Positions 35,267 through 46,652 of a stretch of DNA of 64,000 bases are shown here, one piece after another. Both the position numbers and the translations under genes were made by a program. Source of the DNA: an uncultured Acetatifactor sp. (GTDB lineage Bacteria; Bacillota; Clostridia; Lachnospirales; Lachnospiraceae); NCBI GenBank assembly GCA_934436435.1, contig CAKSAN010000013.1, positions 62,001 through 126,000 of the forward strand, read 5' to 3'. The first letter of the stretch is position 1; each line of letters starts with the position of its first letter. Under the pieces are notes generated by a model, which worked only from the letters and a program-made list of their open reading frames with translations, was not told the DNA's origin and did not search any database.

Positions 35267-36589
35267 ATGGAAGGACAGAATAAGTCATTATTTCAATTAT
35301 TTGTACCACTGTGTCTGGAGACGATCTTTTACATGTTGTCCGGAATGGTGGATACTTTAATGCTTTCTTCTGTGGGAGATCAGGCAGTCGGAGCAGTCGG
35401 AACAGCAAATACTTATATCGGTGTGTTCATTATTATGTATTCGGTAGTTTCTATGGGAATGCTGGCTGTGATGACACAGAATATCGGTGCGGGCAGACCG
35501 GGGATCGCCTGTCAGGCAAAGACTCTGGGATTATGGTTTAATGGGATCCTGGGTGTTGTGATGTCTGTTTTTTTGTTTTTCTGTTCCGATGGGATTCTGT
35601 ATGTGGTAGGTATTGCACCGGCATTGAAGGAGCCTGCCGCACAATACCTGCGGATCGTAGGAGGCGGAAGTATACTGAACGCAATGATTCCCATACTGGC
35701 AGGATATCTGCGTGCGTTTGGATATACGAAACAGCCCCTGATCGCAACCGTGACAGGTAATATTCTGAACTTTATATTAAATGCCGTGTTTCTGTTTCAT
35801 TTCCACCTCGGCGTGCAGGGAGTTGCATCCGCAACAGTGATCTCCAAAGTAGTGAATCTGATATTGATAGTGATCTTTGTACGGCGGCTGATCCCTGCAA
35901 AAAAATATTCGGAGAGGGTAAACTCCGGAGAGATTTTGCGGCAGATCATCCGGATCGGATTACCTTCCGCTTTGGAAAATATTATTTATAATGTAGCGAT
36001 GACACTGGTGATCCGTTTTCTGAACCAGATGGATACAGAGGGAATCAATGTGGCTGCCCGCTCCTATACGGCACAGATCACGAATTTATCCTTTTGTGTG
36101 GGAAATGCGCTTGCCCAGGCGAATGCCATTATGACCGGATGGTACATGGGTGCGGGAAAATATGAAATATGTGATAAGCAGACGAAAAAATCTGCGGCGA
36201 TCGGAGCGGTACTGGCGATGGGAACAGAATTTCTGTTTGCAGTCAGTGCCCCGGTCCTGATCTCTTTTTTCACACAGGATAAGAGTATGGTAGAACTAGT
36301 GCAGAAGCTGATGTTTATTGACATTGCCCTGGAAGCCGGACGAGTGACAAATCTGGTATACGGAAATGCACTGAAAACCAGTGGAGATGCTGTATTTCCA
36401 GTGATCCTCGGAGCTGTTTTCATGTTTTTGTGTGCAGCGGGAGGAACGTATCTGTTGGGGATACAGCTGCATCTGGCAGTAGTGGGTGCTTATATCGGTC
36501 TGACAGCAGATGAATGCTGCCGGGCAGTCGGCATGCTGCTGCGCTGGCGGAGCGGAGCATGGAAGAAAAAGGGATTGATCGAAGATTGA
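35267..36589 (+). CDS. MATE-family efflux transporter
   Basis: A 440-residue, 12-helix antiporter of the MATE family exporting drugs or metabolites against Na+ or H+. Visible features: MVDTLMLSSVGDQAVGAVG in the first helices, MTQNIGAGRPG, GNILNFILNAVF, IGLPSALENIIYN and VGNALAQANAIMTGWYMGAG. Full length, in contrast to the truncated homologue at 13761. GAAAGGA at 35247-35253 is 13 bases before the ATG at 35267; a start at 35204 has no ribosome binding site. Monocistronic by position. Confidence 0.88.
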   Translation: MEGQNKSLFQLFVPLCLETIFYMLSGMVDTLMLSSVGDQAVGAVGTANTYIGVFIIMYSVVSMGMLAVMTQNIGAGRPGIACQAKTLGLWFNGILGVVMSVFLFFCSDGILYVVGIAPALKEPAAQYLRIVGGGSILNAMIPILAGYLRAFGYTKQPLIATVTGNILNFILNAVFLFHFHLGVQGVASATVISKVVNLILIVIFVRRLIPAKKYSERVNSGEILRQIIRIGLPSALENIIYNVAMTLVIRFLNQMDTEGINVAARSYTAQITNLSFCVGNALAQANAIMTGWYMGAGKYEICDKQTKKSAAIGAVLAMGTEFLFAVSAPVLISFFTQDKSMVELVQKLMFIDIALEAGRVTNLVYGNALKTSGDAVFPVILGAVFMFLCAAGGTYLLGIQLHLAVVGAYIGLTADECCRAVGMLLRWRSGAWKKKGLIED

Positions 36590-36744
36590 TGGAAGTGTAA
36601 TAACGGAATGTAGCTTTTTTATCTGCCCAAACGTATTATAAGTATAAGGCTTGGAACGAAAGCCTCGTCAGGAAGATACAGGATGGGCATTCTCTTGCTT
36701 TTCGTAGCTTATCATAGCATAGCGCATTTTTTACAACTAAAATA

Positions 36745-36807
36745 TTGACAATATGAAAAAATGTGTTATAGTTCTAAATGCAAATGCAACTCATTTGCAT
36801 TTAGAAC
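36745..36807 (+). promoter_or_regulatory. Promoter with Fur/Zur-type operator palindrome
   Basis: TTGACA (36745-36750), 16-base spacer, TATAGT (36767-36772). A perfect inverted repeat with 16-base arms (36771-36786 and 36792-36807) around CAACT starts on the -10 box. The arm contains TAAATGCAAATG, an AT-rich core of the kind bound by Fur-family metal repressors. A Fur-family gene lies in the same transcription unit. Confidence 0.7.
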
Positions 36808-36860
36808 AAATATATGATTAAGTATTCATTTGATAAAGAAAGTACGGAAAGGTAAGAGTC

Positions 36861-37742
36861 ATGTCGGAAGTTATTTTAGATACCTTAATAGATAGTATAA
36901 AGCTGGTGCCGTTTTTGTTCCTGACCTATCTGGCTATGGAATATCTGGAGCATAAGGCCGGCGAAAAGACCACACATATGGTGCGTAAGGCAGGTAAAAT
37001 GGGACCGTTGATCGGTGGCGTGGCAGGTGTGCTGCCTCAGTGTGGATTCTCGGCAGCAGCATCCAACTTATATGCAGGCAGGGTGATCACCCTGGGAACA
37101 CTGATAGCCATTTATCTGTCCACTTCTGATGAGATGCTGCCGATCCTGATTTCGGAGAAAATGGATATCCGCTTTGTACTGGGCGTGCTGGGAGCGAAAG
37201 CAGGCATTGGTGCCATAGCCGGATTTGTGATCGATCAGTTGGTCCGGGAGAGGAAGATGCACCCTCATGACCATGTTCACGGGCATGAGGAAAATGATCA
37301 TGAAGAGGAAGAGCACATTCATGAGATCTGTGAGCATGAGAATTGCCATTGTGGAGAGGATGGCATTTTTCTGTCTGCGGTAAAACATACGCTTCAGATT
37401 ACCTTTTTCATTATAGTCATTGGATTTGTTCTGAACACAGCACTGCATTTTGTGGGAGAAGATGTTCTGGCCGGCCTGATCCTGAACCGTCCCGTACTGG
37501 GACCTGTGCTGGCAGGAGTGGTGGGACTGATCCCCAACTGTGCAGCATCTGTGACCATAACACAATTGTATATCAGTGGTGTGATCAGCCTTGGAGCCAT
37601 GATGTCCGGATTGCTGGTAGGTGCGGGAGTAGGACTGCTGGTGTTGTTCCGCGTGAATCCGGATAAAAAGGAAAATCTGAAAATCGTGGGAATTTTATAT
37701 GTGATTGGCGTTTTAGTAGGAATTGTGATAAACTGGCTGTAG
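36861..37742 (+). CDS. Putative metal (manganese-type) transporter with His-rich loop
   Basis: A 293-residue membrane protein made of two related halves, each with a G-V-x-P-x-C-G/A motif: GVAGVLPQCGFSAAASNLY in the first and GVVGLIPNCAASVTITQLY in the second. Between the halves, around residues 134-170, is a cytosolic or external loop very rich in His, Glu and Cys. It resembles the ArsP_2/'putative manganese transporter' family of Firmicutes; the metal is not proven. GGAAAGG precedes the ATG. The operator palindrome upstream and the Fur-family gene downstream indicate metal-dependent control. Confidence 0.8.
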   Translation: MSEVILDTLIDSIKLVPFLFLTYLAMEYLEHKAGEKTTHMVRKAGKMGPLIGGVAGVLPQCGFSAAASNLYAGRVITLGTLIAIYLSTSDEMLPILISEKMDIRFVLGVLGAKAGIGAIAGFVIDQLVRERKMHPHDHVHGHEENDHEEEEHIHEICEHENCHCGEDGIFLSAVKHTLQITFFIIVIGFVLNTALHFVGEDVLAGLILNRPVLGPVLAGVVGLIPNCAASVTITQLYISGVISLGAMMSGLLVGAGVGLLVLFRVNPDKKENLKIVGILYVIGVLVGIVINWL

Positions 37743-37909
37743 GCACGAGCAGTGCCAAAATTGAGAGCTGACTCTTTGACTGCTTGCAGGCATAAGAGGC
37801 AGATCCAATTTTGATAGGGCGACGCCCGTCCAGTGAGGGAACGCAGGGCGTTACCGAGCTGAGCAGCACTGCGGATGCCCCGGATCACGATATAAAAGGA
37901 CAGATATCT

Positions 37910-38356
37910 ATGGAAGAACATAAATGTGAACACAATGATATTTCCTACCCTAAGGGATTGAAATGGACCAAACAGAGAAAATGCGTGTATCAGGTGCTGG
38001 AGGAAGCGACCGAGCCCCTCAGCGCTGTACAGATTTACAATCGTATTGAGAAAGAACACGAAGGCAGTGATTATGCTGTATCCACGATCTACCGGATCCT
38101 GGCAACATTTGAAGAACACGGCATGGTAGAGAAGACAACGTTTATGGGAGACGGTACCGTAGTATACGAATTGAACCGCGGGGAGCATACCCATTATGCG
38201 GTCTGTCTGGAATGTCATAAGCGTATTCCGTTGCCCAGCTGTCCCTTTGCACATGTGCATTTAGAGCAGGATACCGGAGATTTCACTGTCACCGGACACA
38301 AATTAGAGCTGTACGGCTACTGCAAAAAGTGCCAGGAAGCCCGTAAAAAACAGTAA
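37910..38356 (+). CDS. Fur-family metalloregulator
   Basis: A 148-residue repressor of the Fur superfamily: winged helix (TKQRKCVYQVLEEATEPLSA, SDYAVSTIYRIL) and a dimerisation/metal domain with CLECH and CKKCQ (structural zinc) and HTHYAV. A His/Cys-rich N terminus (HKCEHND) is unusual for Fur and fits zinc or manganese sensing (Zur/Mur-like). AAAAGGA lies 9 bases before the ATG at 37910. It lies about 170 bases behind the transporter it presumably controls through the palindrome at 36771. Confidence 0.85.
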   Translation: MEEHKCEHNDISYPKGLKWTKQRKCVYQVLEEATEPLSAVQIYNRIEKEHEGSDYAVSTIYRILATFEEHGMVEKTTFMGDGTVVYELNRGEHTHYAVCLECHKRIPLPSCPFAHVHLEQDTGDFTVTGHKLELYGYCKKCQEARKKQ

Positions 38357-38484
38357 TTTTACCTATTGTACAAATAAATCAAAAAAAATATATAAATTTT
38401 TTTCAAAAAGTACTTGCATTCTTGAAAACCATGTGATAATATATGTCTTGTCGTTGCGGGAGACACAACAACGACACAGAAAAT

Positions 38485-38557
38485 GCACCGCTAGCTCAGT
38501 TGGTAGAGCACCTGACTCTTAATCAGGGTGTCCAGGGTTCGAGCCCCTGGCGGTGCA
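38485..38557 (+). tRNA. tRNA-Lys (anticodon CTT)
   Basis: 73 bases fold into a complete cloverleaf: acceptor GCACCGC with GCGGTGC and discriminator A, D arm GCTC/GAGC with TTGG, anticodon stem CCTGA/TCAGG with loop CTCTTAA (anticodon CTT), T arm CAGGG-TTCGAGC-CCCTG. The 3' CCA is not encoded. Confidence 0.97.
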
Positions 38558-38563
38558 CTCGAG

Positions 38564-38610
38564 AGAATCGTTTTTGGAGACATAGGAGCTCCGGGGACGG
38601 TTCTTTTTTT
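38564..38610 (+). terminator. Terminator of tRNA-Lys
   Basis: AGAATCG pairs with CGGTTCT and GGAG with CTCC in an imperfect hairpin, followed by TTTTTTT. Confidence 0.65.
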
Positions 38611-38638
38611 GCATAGATATGCTGTGAGGAGATTTCAT

Positions 38639-39415
38639 ATGACTGCGATATTTGATACTCATGCGCATTATGACGATGACGCATTTAACGAAGACAGGGA
38701 ACAGCTTCTGGCAGCGCTGCCGGAACAGGGGATCGCCCGGGTGGTGGATGTAGGCGCGAGCCTGGCATCCTGCCGGAAAGTGCTGGAACTGATGGAATGG
38801 TACGATTACATCTACGGAGCCATCGGAGTGCATCCCAGCGAGACTGCGGAACTGGACGAGGAATCCTATTTCTGGCTGAAGGAACAGTGCCAGAAGGAGA
38901 AATGTCTGGCGGTGGGAGAAATCGGACTGGATTATTACTGGCCGGAGCCGGACCACGAGATCCAGAAAAAGTGGTTCCTGCGACAGCTGGATCTGGCGAG
39001 AGAACTGCGCAAGCCTGTTATTATCCACTCCCGGGATGCGGCAAAGGACACCGTAGACCTCATGACAGAAGCACACGCAGAGGAGATTGGCGGCGTGATC
39101 CATTGCTATTCCTATACGAAGGAAACGGCAAAGATCTTCTTGGATATGGGATTCTACTTCGGTATTGGCGGTGTACTGACCTTTAAAAATGCGAAGAAGT
39201 TGAAGGAAGCGGTAGAGTACATTCCCATGGATCGTATCGTGCTGGAGACGGATTGCCCGTATCTGGCACCGGAACCGAATCGCGGCAAACGCAACAGCTC
39301 CCTGAACATTCCCTATGTGATCGCTGCTATGGCACAGATCAAGGGAATCACAGAGGAAGAAGTGCGTAAGGCGGCATGGGACAATTCACTTAGGCTGTAT
39401 CATATGGAAAAATAG
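38639..39415 (+). CDS. TatD-family metal-dependent DNase/hydrolase
   Basis: A 258-residue TIM-barrel hydrolase. The metal ligands are recognisable: DTHAHYDD at the start, GEIGLDYYW, HSRDA, HCYS and ETDCPYLAP near residue 205. Members act as 3'-5' exonucleases or D-aminoacyl hydrolase-like enzymes in DNA repair. GAGGAG lies 7 bases before the ATG at 38639. It sits directly behind tRNA-Lys but is separated from it by a terminator. Confidence 0.9.
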   Translation: MTAIFDTHAHYDDDAFNEDREQLLAALPEQGIARVVDVGASLASCRKVLELMEWYDYIYGAIGVHPSETAELDEESYFWLKEQCQKEKCLAVGEIGLDYYWPEPDHEIQKKWFLRQLDLARELRKPVIIHSRDAAKDTVDLMTEAHAEEIGGVIHCYSYTKETAKIFLDMGFYFGIGGVLTFKNAKKLKEAVEYIPMDRIVLETDCPYLAPEPNRGKRNSSLNIPYVIAAMAQIKGITEEEVRKAAWDNSLRLYHMEK

Positions 39416-39476
39416 ATGGTCAGCGGATAAAGAGGTATGATTGGTGGGGAATCTATAGTAATAAAAGGTAAACATT

Positions 39477-40835
39477 ATGGAAACAAGTACAACAAAGCAG
39501 CTATTTTCAAAAGAAGATCTGAAAAAACTAATCATTCCGCTCTTATTTGAACAGGCACTGGCCATCACCGTGGGCATGGCGGATACCGTCATGATCTCTT
39601 CGGCGGGAGAAGCGGCGGTCTCCGGCGTATCCCTGATCGATATGTTCAACAACCTGATTATCAGCGTGCTGGCGGCGCTGGCTACCGGCGGCGCGGTGGT
39701 AACCTCCCAGTTCCTCGGGGCAGGGAAGAAAGAGGATGCCTGCAAATCCGCAAAACAGTTGATCGTGTTCTCCGTATGTATTACCATCGGCATTTCGATT
39801 GTGGTCATGGTGTTCTGTAACGGCATTATTTCCCTGTTTTTCGGTAAGATCGAAGCGGATGTATTCCACAATGCCGTAATCTACATGATGATCTCCGCGT
39901 TGTCCTTCCCGTTTCTGGCCTTGTATAATTCCTGTGCGGCGTTGTTCCGCTCCATGGGCAATTCCAAGATTACATTAAAGGTCTCTGTGGTGGAAAATAT
40001 CATCAACATCGGAGGAAACGCCTTGGGCGTCTATGTTCTGGGACTGGGTGTGGCCGGTGTGGCGATCCCTTCCCTGATCTCCCGTGCGGTGGCAGGTTTT
40101 ATCCTGTATCATTTGTTGAAAAATCCGTCCAACGAAGTCCATTTATTAAAAGAAAAATTCCGGATCGACTGGCCGGTGATCCATAAGATTTTTTATATCG
40201 GTATTCCCAGCGGCATTGAGAACGGTATTTTCCAGCTGGGACGTGTCATTGTGGTGAGCATTATTGCGGGCTTCGGAACCGTGCAGATTGCCGCCAACGG
40301 CGTGGCCAACAGTCTGGACAGCATGGGCTGTATCGTCGGACAGGCCATGAATCTGGCGATGATCACTGTGATCGGACGCTGCGTCGGTGCTGGGGATTCC
40401 GGACAGGTGCGGTATTACACGAAAAAGCTGTTGAAGATTACCTACCTGTGTACGTTTGTAGTAAACAGTATCATTCTGCTGTGTCTGCCCTGGATCCTGA
40501 AATGCTACGGATTAAGCCCGGAGACCACACAGTTGTCCTACATTCTGGTTATGATCCACAACGGCATGGCAATGTTTTTGTGGCCGGTTTCTTTTGTGCT
40601 GCCGAACATGCTCCGTGCCTGCAATGATGTGCGGTTTACCATGGTGCTGTCCATATTTTCCATGTTCGTGTTCCGTATCGGATTCAGTTATATCATCGGT
40701 GTACATATGGGTTACGGAGCCATTGGTGTATGGATCGCCATGGTGATGGACTGGATCTTCCGCGTGACCTGTTTTGTAAGCAGATATTTGTCCGGACACT
40801 GGATGAAGACAGCCGGGTTAGAGAAGAACAGATAG
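39477..40835 (+). CDS. MATE-family efflux transporter
   Basis: A 452-residue MATE transporter with the typical twelve hydrophobic segments. Motifs: ITVGMADTVMISSAGEAAVSG, GGAVVTSQFLGAGKKEDA, FLALYNSCAALFRSMGNSKI and GIPSGIENGIFQLGRV. Complete, unlike the MATE at 13761. A single gene 61 bases after tatD. Confidence 0.9.
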   Translation: METSTTKQLFSKEDLKKLIIPLLFEQALAITVGMADTVMISSAGEAAVSGVSLIDMFNNLIISVLAALATGGAVVTSQFLGAGKKEDACKSAKQLIVFSVCITIGISIVVMVFCNGIISLFFGKIEADVFHNAVIYMMISALSFPFLALYNSCAALFRSMGNSKITLKVSVVENIINIGGNALGVYVLGLGVAGVAIPSLISRAVAGFILYHLLKNPSNEVHLLKEKFRIDWPVIHKIFYIGIPSGIENGIFQLGRVIVVSIIAGFGTVQIAANGVANSLDSMGCIVGQAMNLAMITVIGRCVGAGDSGQVRYYTKKLLKITYLCTFVVNSIILLCLPWILKCYGLSPETTQLSYILVMIHNGMAMFLWPVSFVLPNMLRACNDVRFTMVLSIFSMFVFRIGFSYIIGVHMGYGAIGVWIAMVMDWIFRVTCFVSRYLSGHWMKTAGLEKNR

Positions 40836-40891
40836 TAGAGAGCATGATTTTGCTCTCGGACATGTTCATGAATGAACTGTTATGAGATACA

Positions 40892-40920
40892 TTGTACAGT
40901 CCCGGGGAGTCTGTTATAAT
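40892..40920 (+). promoter_or_regulatory. Promoter of the aldose-1-epimerase-like gene
   Basis: TTGTAC (40892-40897), 17-base spacer, TATAAT (40915-40920). Confidence 0.65.
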
Positions 40921-40995
40921 AAAAAACGTCGGAGGAGCGTCTGACAAGGCCTTCCGGAGCGTTACGATAATTGAAAATGAGGAGAGGTATGTAGT

Positions 40996-41880
40996 ATGCA
41001 GGTAGTATTGGAAAACAAAGTTTTAAAGGTTACCATCAACAGCTTTGGTGCAGAGCTTGCAAGCATTCGGGGGAAAGCAACAGATACCGAGTATCTGTGG
41101 AATGCGGATGCAAAATTCTGGAAGAGAAGTGCACCGGTATTGTTTCCCTTTGTGGGCAGTCTGAAAAATAAGGAATATCAGTATGAGGGAAAGACCTACC
41201 CCATGGGACAGCACGGTTTTGCCAGAGATATGGAGTTCGCCGTGGACGTACAGACGGCGACGGAAGCATGGTTTTCCCTGAGGTCTAATGAAGAGACCAA
41301 AGCGAAGTATCCATTCGAGTTTATTTTAAAAGTAGGTTATGAATTAGAAGGAAAAGATCTGAAAGTTATCTGGCAGGTAGAGAATCCGGATACGAAAGAA
41401 CTGTATTTTTCCATCGGAGGACACCCGGCATTTATGTGCCCTGTGGATGAGAAGGGAAAGCAGTCAGAGTATTATTTCAAGTTTGATGCCAGCAAGGACC
41501 TGACTTATGGACTGATCGCAGATGACGGACAGGGTCTGCTGGGATCGGAAGAGGATGTATTACCGGTGGCAGAGGATGGTTATGCACAGATCACAGAGCA
41601 CTTATTTGATCGGGATGCCCTGATCGTGGAGAACCATCAGGCTTCCGCAGTGAGCCTGTGTACGCCGGACAAAAAGCCTTACCTCACCGTAAGCTTTGAT
41701 GCGCCGTTATTCGGCCTGTGGTCTCCCGCAGGCAAGGGAGCACCGTTTATCTGCATCGAGCCCTGGTACGGCAGATGTGACCGGACTACCTTTGACGGCA
41801 GTCTGGAGCAGCGGGAGTATGGCAATACTTTGCTGGCAGGCGAGGTATTCCGTAAGGAGTATACCATTACCGTAGAATAA
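40996..41880 (+). CDS. Aldose 1-epimerase family protein (LacX-like)
   Basis: A 294-residue cytosolic beta-sandwich protein of the galactose mutarotase superfamily. The arrangement of SFGAELASIRG at the N terminus, RSAPVLFPFVGSLKN (sugar-pocket Arg), GQHGFARDMEF with the catalytic-type His, and SIGGHPAFMCP fits the LacX/YihR-like branch. It likely interconverts alpha and beta anomers of a hexose or its derivative. GAGGAGAGG precedes the ATG. Monocistronic. Confidence 0.85.
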   Translation: MQVVLENKVLKVTINSFGAELASIRGKATDTEYLWNADAKFWKRSAPVLFPFVGSLKNKEYQYEGKTYPMGQHGFARDMEFAVDVQTATEAWFSLRSNEETKAKYPFEFILKVGYELEGKDLKVIWQVENPDTKELYFSIGGHPAFMCPVDEKGKQSEYYFKFDASKDLTYGLIADDGQGLLGSEEDVLPVAEDGYAQITEHLFDRDALIVENHQASAVSLCTPDKKPYLTVSFDAPLFGLWSPAGKGAPFICIEPWYGRCDRTTFDGSLEQREYGNTLLAGEVFRKEYTITVE

Positions 41881-41894
41881 TTTTGTAATTTGGG

Positions 41895-41935
41895 ATCCTT
41901 CTGTGCCGGAAATAATGGGCACAGGAGGATTTTTT
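41895..41935 (+). terminator. Terminator of the epimerase gene
   Basis: ATCCTTCTGTGCC pairs with GGCACAGGAGGAT (41895-41907 with about 41918-41930), followed by TTTTT. Confidence 0.75.
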
Positions 41936-41970
41936 GCGTTTTCCGGTATCAGAGTAAATAGAACTATAGT

Positions 41971-42009
41971 AAAAACAGCAGCGATACCTGACATATCGCT
42001 GCTGTTTTT
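41971..42009. terminator. Bidirectional terminator between epimerase and beta-glucuronidase
   Basis: Perfect 16-bp stem (41971-41986 with 41994-42009), AAAAA on one side and TTTTT on the other, seven-base loop. It serves both convergent genes. Confidence 0.85.
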
Positions 42010-42020
42010 AGTGCTTTATC

Positions 42021-44060
<2,040 letters not shown>

Positions 44061-44143
44061 AATATATTGACATTCGTATAATAGAGTGATATGTTAAGGC
44101 TACCAGGAAGGAAAGAGGTATAGTGTGAAAAATAAATTTTTTA

Positions 44144-44205
44144 CACGCAAATTTGTGCCTGCACAAGGTGCTGAAGCACCTGAAAGTCTGCAGGTTATTG
44201 AAAGG
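44144..44205 (+). ncRNA. Structured leader of the DUF2975 gene (family copy 2)
   Basis: CCTGCA (44158-44163) pairs with TGCAGG (44189-44194), enclosing GGTGC-TGAA-GCACC (44167-44180). It begins CACGCAAATT and ends TTGAAAGG 13 bases before the ATG, exactly as in the copy at 16247-16323. The inner stem has a G-C where copy 1 has A-T, keeping the pair. Confidence 0.45.
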
Positions 44206-44218
44206 TATGGGAATAGCT

Positions 44219-44704
44219 ATGGAGAAAAAAGAGTTGTCGGAAAAGGAGCTGCGGGAGAAGAAGTTTACTCTGGCAAAGGGTACGAAGTATCTACTGGATT
44301 TTATGTTCTATAGTGGGATTCTGGTGACAATAAGTCTGCCGTTCAGTCTCAAATACATAGGAAAGTATCTGGAGGCAGTGGAAGAGAATTACCTCCCGGC
44401 GGTGATCATATTTGCAATTCTGGGAGTGCTGGCGCTGTTACTGGTCAATGAGCTGCGGAAGATGTTCCGCACAGTGCTGGCGGAGAATTGCTTTGTGCCG
44501 GAAAATGTGGCGAGCCTTCGGAGAATGGGAGACTTAAGCTTTTTTATCGCGGCCATGAGTGCCGTAAGATGCGTGGTGTACCTGACCATCGCCATGCTGG
44601 TGATCATTCTGGTATTCATCATCGCAGGCATGTTCAGCAAAGTACTGTCCATGGTATTTGAAGAAGCCGTGCGCTACAAGGAAGAAAACGACCTCACCAT
44701 TTAG
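44219..44704 (+). CDS. DUF2975 membrane protein
   Basis: A 161-residue protein with four hydrophobic segments (about residues 28-50, 60-80, 105-128, 132-150), matching the DUF2975 family. These proteins are nearly always encoded with a tiny Cro/CI-type regulator, as here (next gene 24 bases later). Function is unknown; a membrane-linked control of the regulator is plausible. The ATG at 44219 lies 13 bases after AAAGG, the same distance as in the other leader-family gene; an ATG at 44207 is too close to it. Confidence 0.75.
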   Translation: MEKKELSEKELREKKFTLAKGTKYLLDFMFYSGILVTISLPFSLKYIGKYLEAVEENYLPAVIIFAILGVLALLLVNELRKMFRTVLAENCFVPENVASLRRMGDLSFFIAAMSAVRCVVYLTIAMLVIILVFIIAGMFSKVLSMVFEEAVRYKEENDLTI

Positions 44705-44728
44705 ACAGAAAACAGAAAGGCAGCAATT

Positions 44729-44956
44729 ATGGGAATCATTGTAAATCTGGATGTAATGATGGCAAAACGGAAGATCAGTTTGACGGAACTGGCGAATCAG
44801 GTGGATCTGACCCAGGCCAATCTGTCCATCCTGAAAAATAATAAAGCAAAAGCCATACGTTTCTCTACACTGGAATCCATCTGTGAGGTGCTGCATTGTC
44901 AGCCGGGAGACATTCTGGAGTACGTAGAAGACACGAAAGAAGAGGAAAATAAATAA
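44729..44956 (+). CDS. Small Cro/CI-type (XRE) regulator
   Basis: A 75-residue protein consisting of one helix-turn-helix domain: ISLTELANQVDLTQANLS and IRFSTLESICEVLHCQPGDIL are characteristic of the YozG-like mini-regulators paired with DUF2975 genes. AGAAAGG precedes the ATG. It probably represses this locus. Confidence 0.88.
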   Translation: MGIIVNLDVMMAKRKISLTELANQVDLTQANLSILKNNKAKAIRFSTLESICEVLHCQPGDILEYVEDTKEEENK

Positions 44957-44978
44957 ATCCTGAGAGGGGGAGATCACA

Positions 44979-46652
44979 ATGCAGGAAAATACAGTCGCAC
45001 AGGAAACAAATTCAGTAAATCAGGGACAGATCTCCGGGCAGAACGTAGTCCGGGTGGTGGAACAGCCGGAAACTGTCTGGACAAAACGTAGGAAGGAACA
45101 CTTTAATTTTTTCGGACCGGTGACTTTTCTCTATGCCGTATTCTATGCATTTTGCATGTTTCATAACGGGTCGGGGATCACCTTCCCTTTTTTTCTCGCA
45201 GGCACTTTACTGTATTTTGTCTTCTCGCTGTCAAAACTGGAGATTACCTTGAAAAAAGGAAGCGCCTTTTACATGATCAGCATTCTGCTGCTGGGGGTGT
45301 CAACCTTCTGCACCGACGGATGGGCGATCATCAGCCTGAATAAGCTGGCGGTGTTTCTGCTGGTAATGTGTCTGCTGCTGAATCAATATTTTGATACGAA
45401 AAAGTGGAATCTGGGAAAATATATGGGAAGCATCTGCCAGCTGATCGTTATGAGCTTCGGCGAACTGGGCAAGCCTTTCTCCGATGGAAAGGCTTATTTT
45501 CAGCAAAAGGGAAAGATCAATAAAAAAGTATGGTACGGACTGCTGGGAGTAGTGATCGCACTTCCCATTCTGCTCATCGCCGCCGGATTGTTAAGCTCCG
45601 CTGATGCGGTGTTCCGCAAGATGACAATGGATTTCATAAACTGGATCCGTCCGGGCAATATATTCAATGTGGTTTTCCGGGTAACGTTTTTGTTCTTTGC
45701 TTCCTATGCACTGACTTCCTACCTGTGTAAGAAAAGCATCCCGGAGGAAGTAAAGGACCGCAGAAAGGGAGAGCCAGTATTGGCAATTACAATTATGTCA
45801 CTGCTGTCACTTTTATATCTGCTGTTTTCCGGCATCCAGATCTTCGGATTATTCCTTGGGAAAATGCAACTGCCGGAAGGATATACTTACGCACAGTACG
45901 CAAGAGAGGGCTTTTTCCAGCTGCTGGCGGTCAGCATTCTGAACCTGATTCTGGTACTGGTGTGCCTCAGCTTTTTCAAGGAAAGCAAGGTGCTGAAAGT
46001 GATTATGACAATTATGTCATTATGCACCTTCGTCATGATCGCATCCAGTGTGATGCGTATGATCATTTACATCCGGTATTATTATCTGACATTCCTGCGG
46101 ATTTTTGTTCTGTGGATGCTGGTGGTATTATTCATAATGTTTATTGGAGTACTGATTAATATTTACAGAGAAAGTTTTCCGCTGTTTCGGTATGGCGTGG
46201 TTGTGGTGACGATTCTGTATCTGGCATTGTCCTTCAGCCATCCCGATTATATCATTGCCCGGGTGAATATTGCCAATGCGCCCGGCGCGGACGGTACAGG
46301 CTGGGAAGAATCCGTGGCACAGGATTACGGGGATGACTTTTTTGCCGGACCGTTTTTCCGGGGATCGGAATACAATGACTTCTCTTATCTGAGTGATCTC
46401 AGTGCGGATGCGGCTCCAGTCATAATCCCTTATATGGAAAGTCTGGATTATGATTTCAGAGCTTACGGATTGGAGGATCCTTTAGATATTATGGACAGTT
46501 CTCATTGGTTAGGTAGTTATCAGCAGAAAGGATTCGGCTATTATTATCTGGAACAAATCAAAGGTGATTTGGAGGAACTGTCACCGCGGACATTTAATAT
46601 ATCCAGATATATGGCATTAAAACAGATAGAGGCAAGAGTCGATGGAAAATAA
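44979..46652 (+). CDS. DUF4173 multi-pass membrane protein
   Basis: A 557-residue protein with a hydrophilic N-terminal 45 residues followed by about twelve hydrophobic segments and a C-terminal soluble part of some 120 residues containing Asp/Tyr-rich sequence (for example DYGDDFFAGPFF). It matches the DUF4173/DUF4153 family of uncharacterised membrane proteins common in Firmicutes. GAGGGGGAG precedes the ATG. The next gene overlaps its end by 11 bases, so translation is likely coupled. Confidence 0.8.
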   Translation: MQENTVAQETNSVNQGQISGQNVVRVVEQPETVWTKRRKEHFNFFGPVTFLYAVFYAFCMFHNGSGITFPFFLAGTLLYFVFSLSKLEITLKKGSAFYMISILLLGVSTFCTDGWAIISLNKLAVFLLVMCLLLNQYFDTKKWNLGKYMGSICQLIVMSFGELGKPFSDGKAYFQQKGKINKKVWYGLLGVVIALPILLIAAGLLSSADAVFRKMTMDFINWIRPGNIFNVVFRVTFLFFASYALTSYLCKKSIPEEVKDRRKGEPVLAITIMSLLSLLYLLFSGIQIFGLFLGKMQLPEGYTYAQYAREGFFQLLAVSILNLILVLVCLSFFKESKVLKVIMTIMSLCTFVMIASSVMRMIIYIRYYYLTFLRIFVLWMLVVLFIMFIGVLINIYRESFPLFRYGVVVVTILYLALSFSHPDYIIARVNIANAPGADGTGWEESVAQDYGDDFFAGPFFRGSEYNDFSYLSDLSADAAPVIIPYMESLDYDFRAYGLEDPLDIMDSSHWLGSYQQKGFGYYYLEQIKGDLEELSPRTFNISRYMALKQIEARVDGK

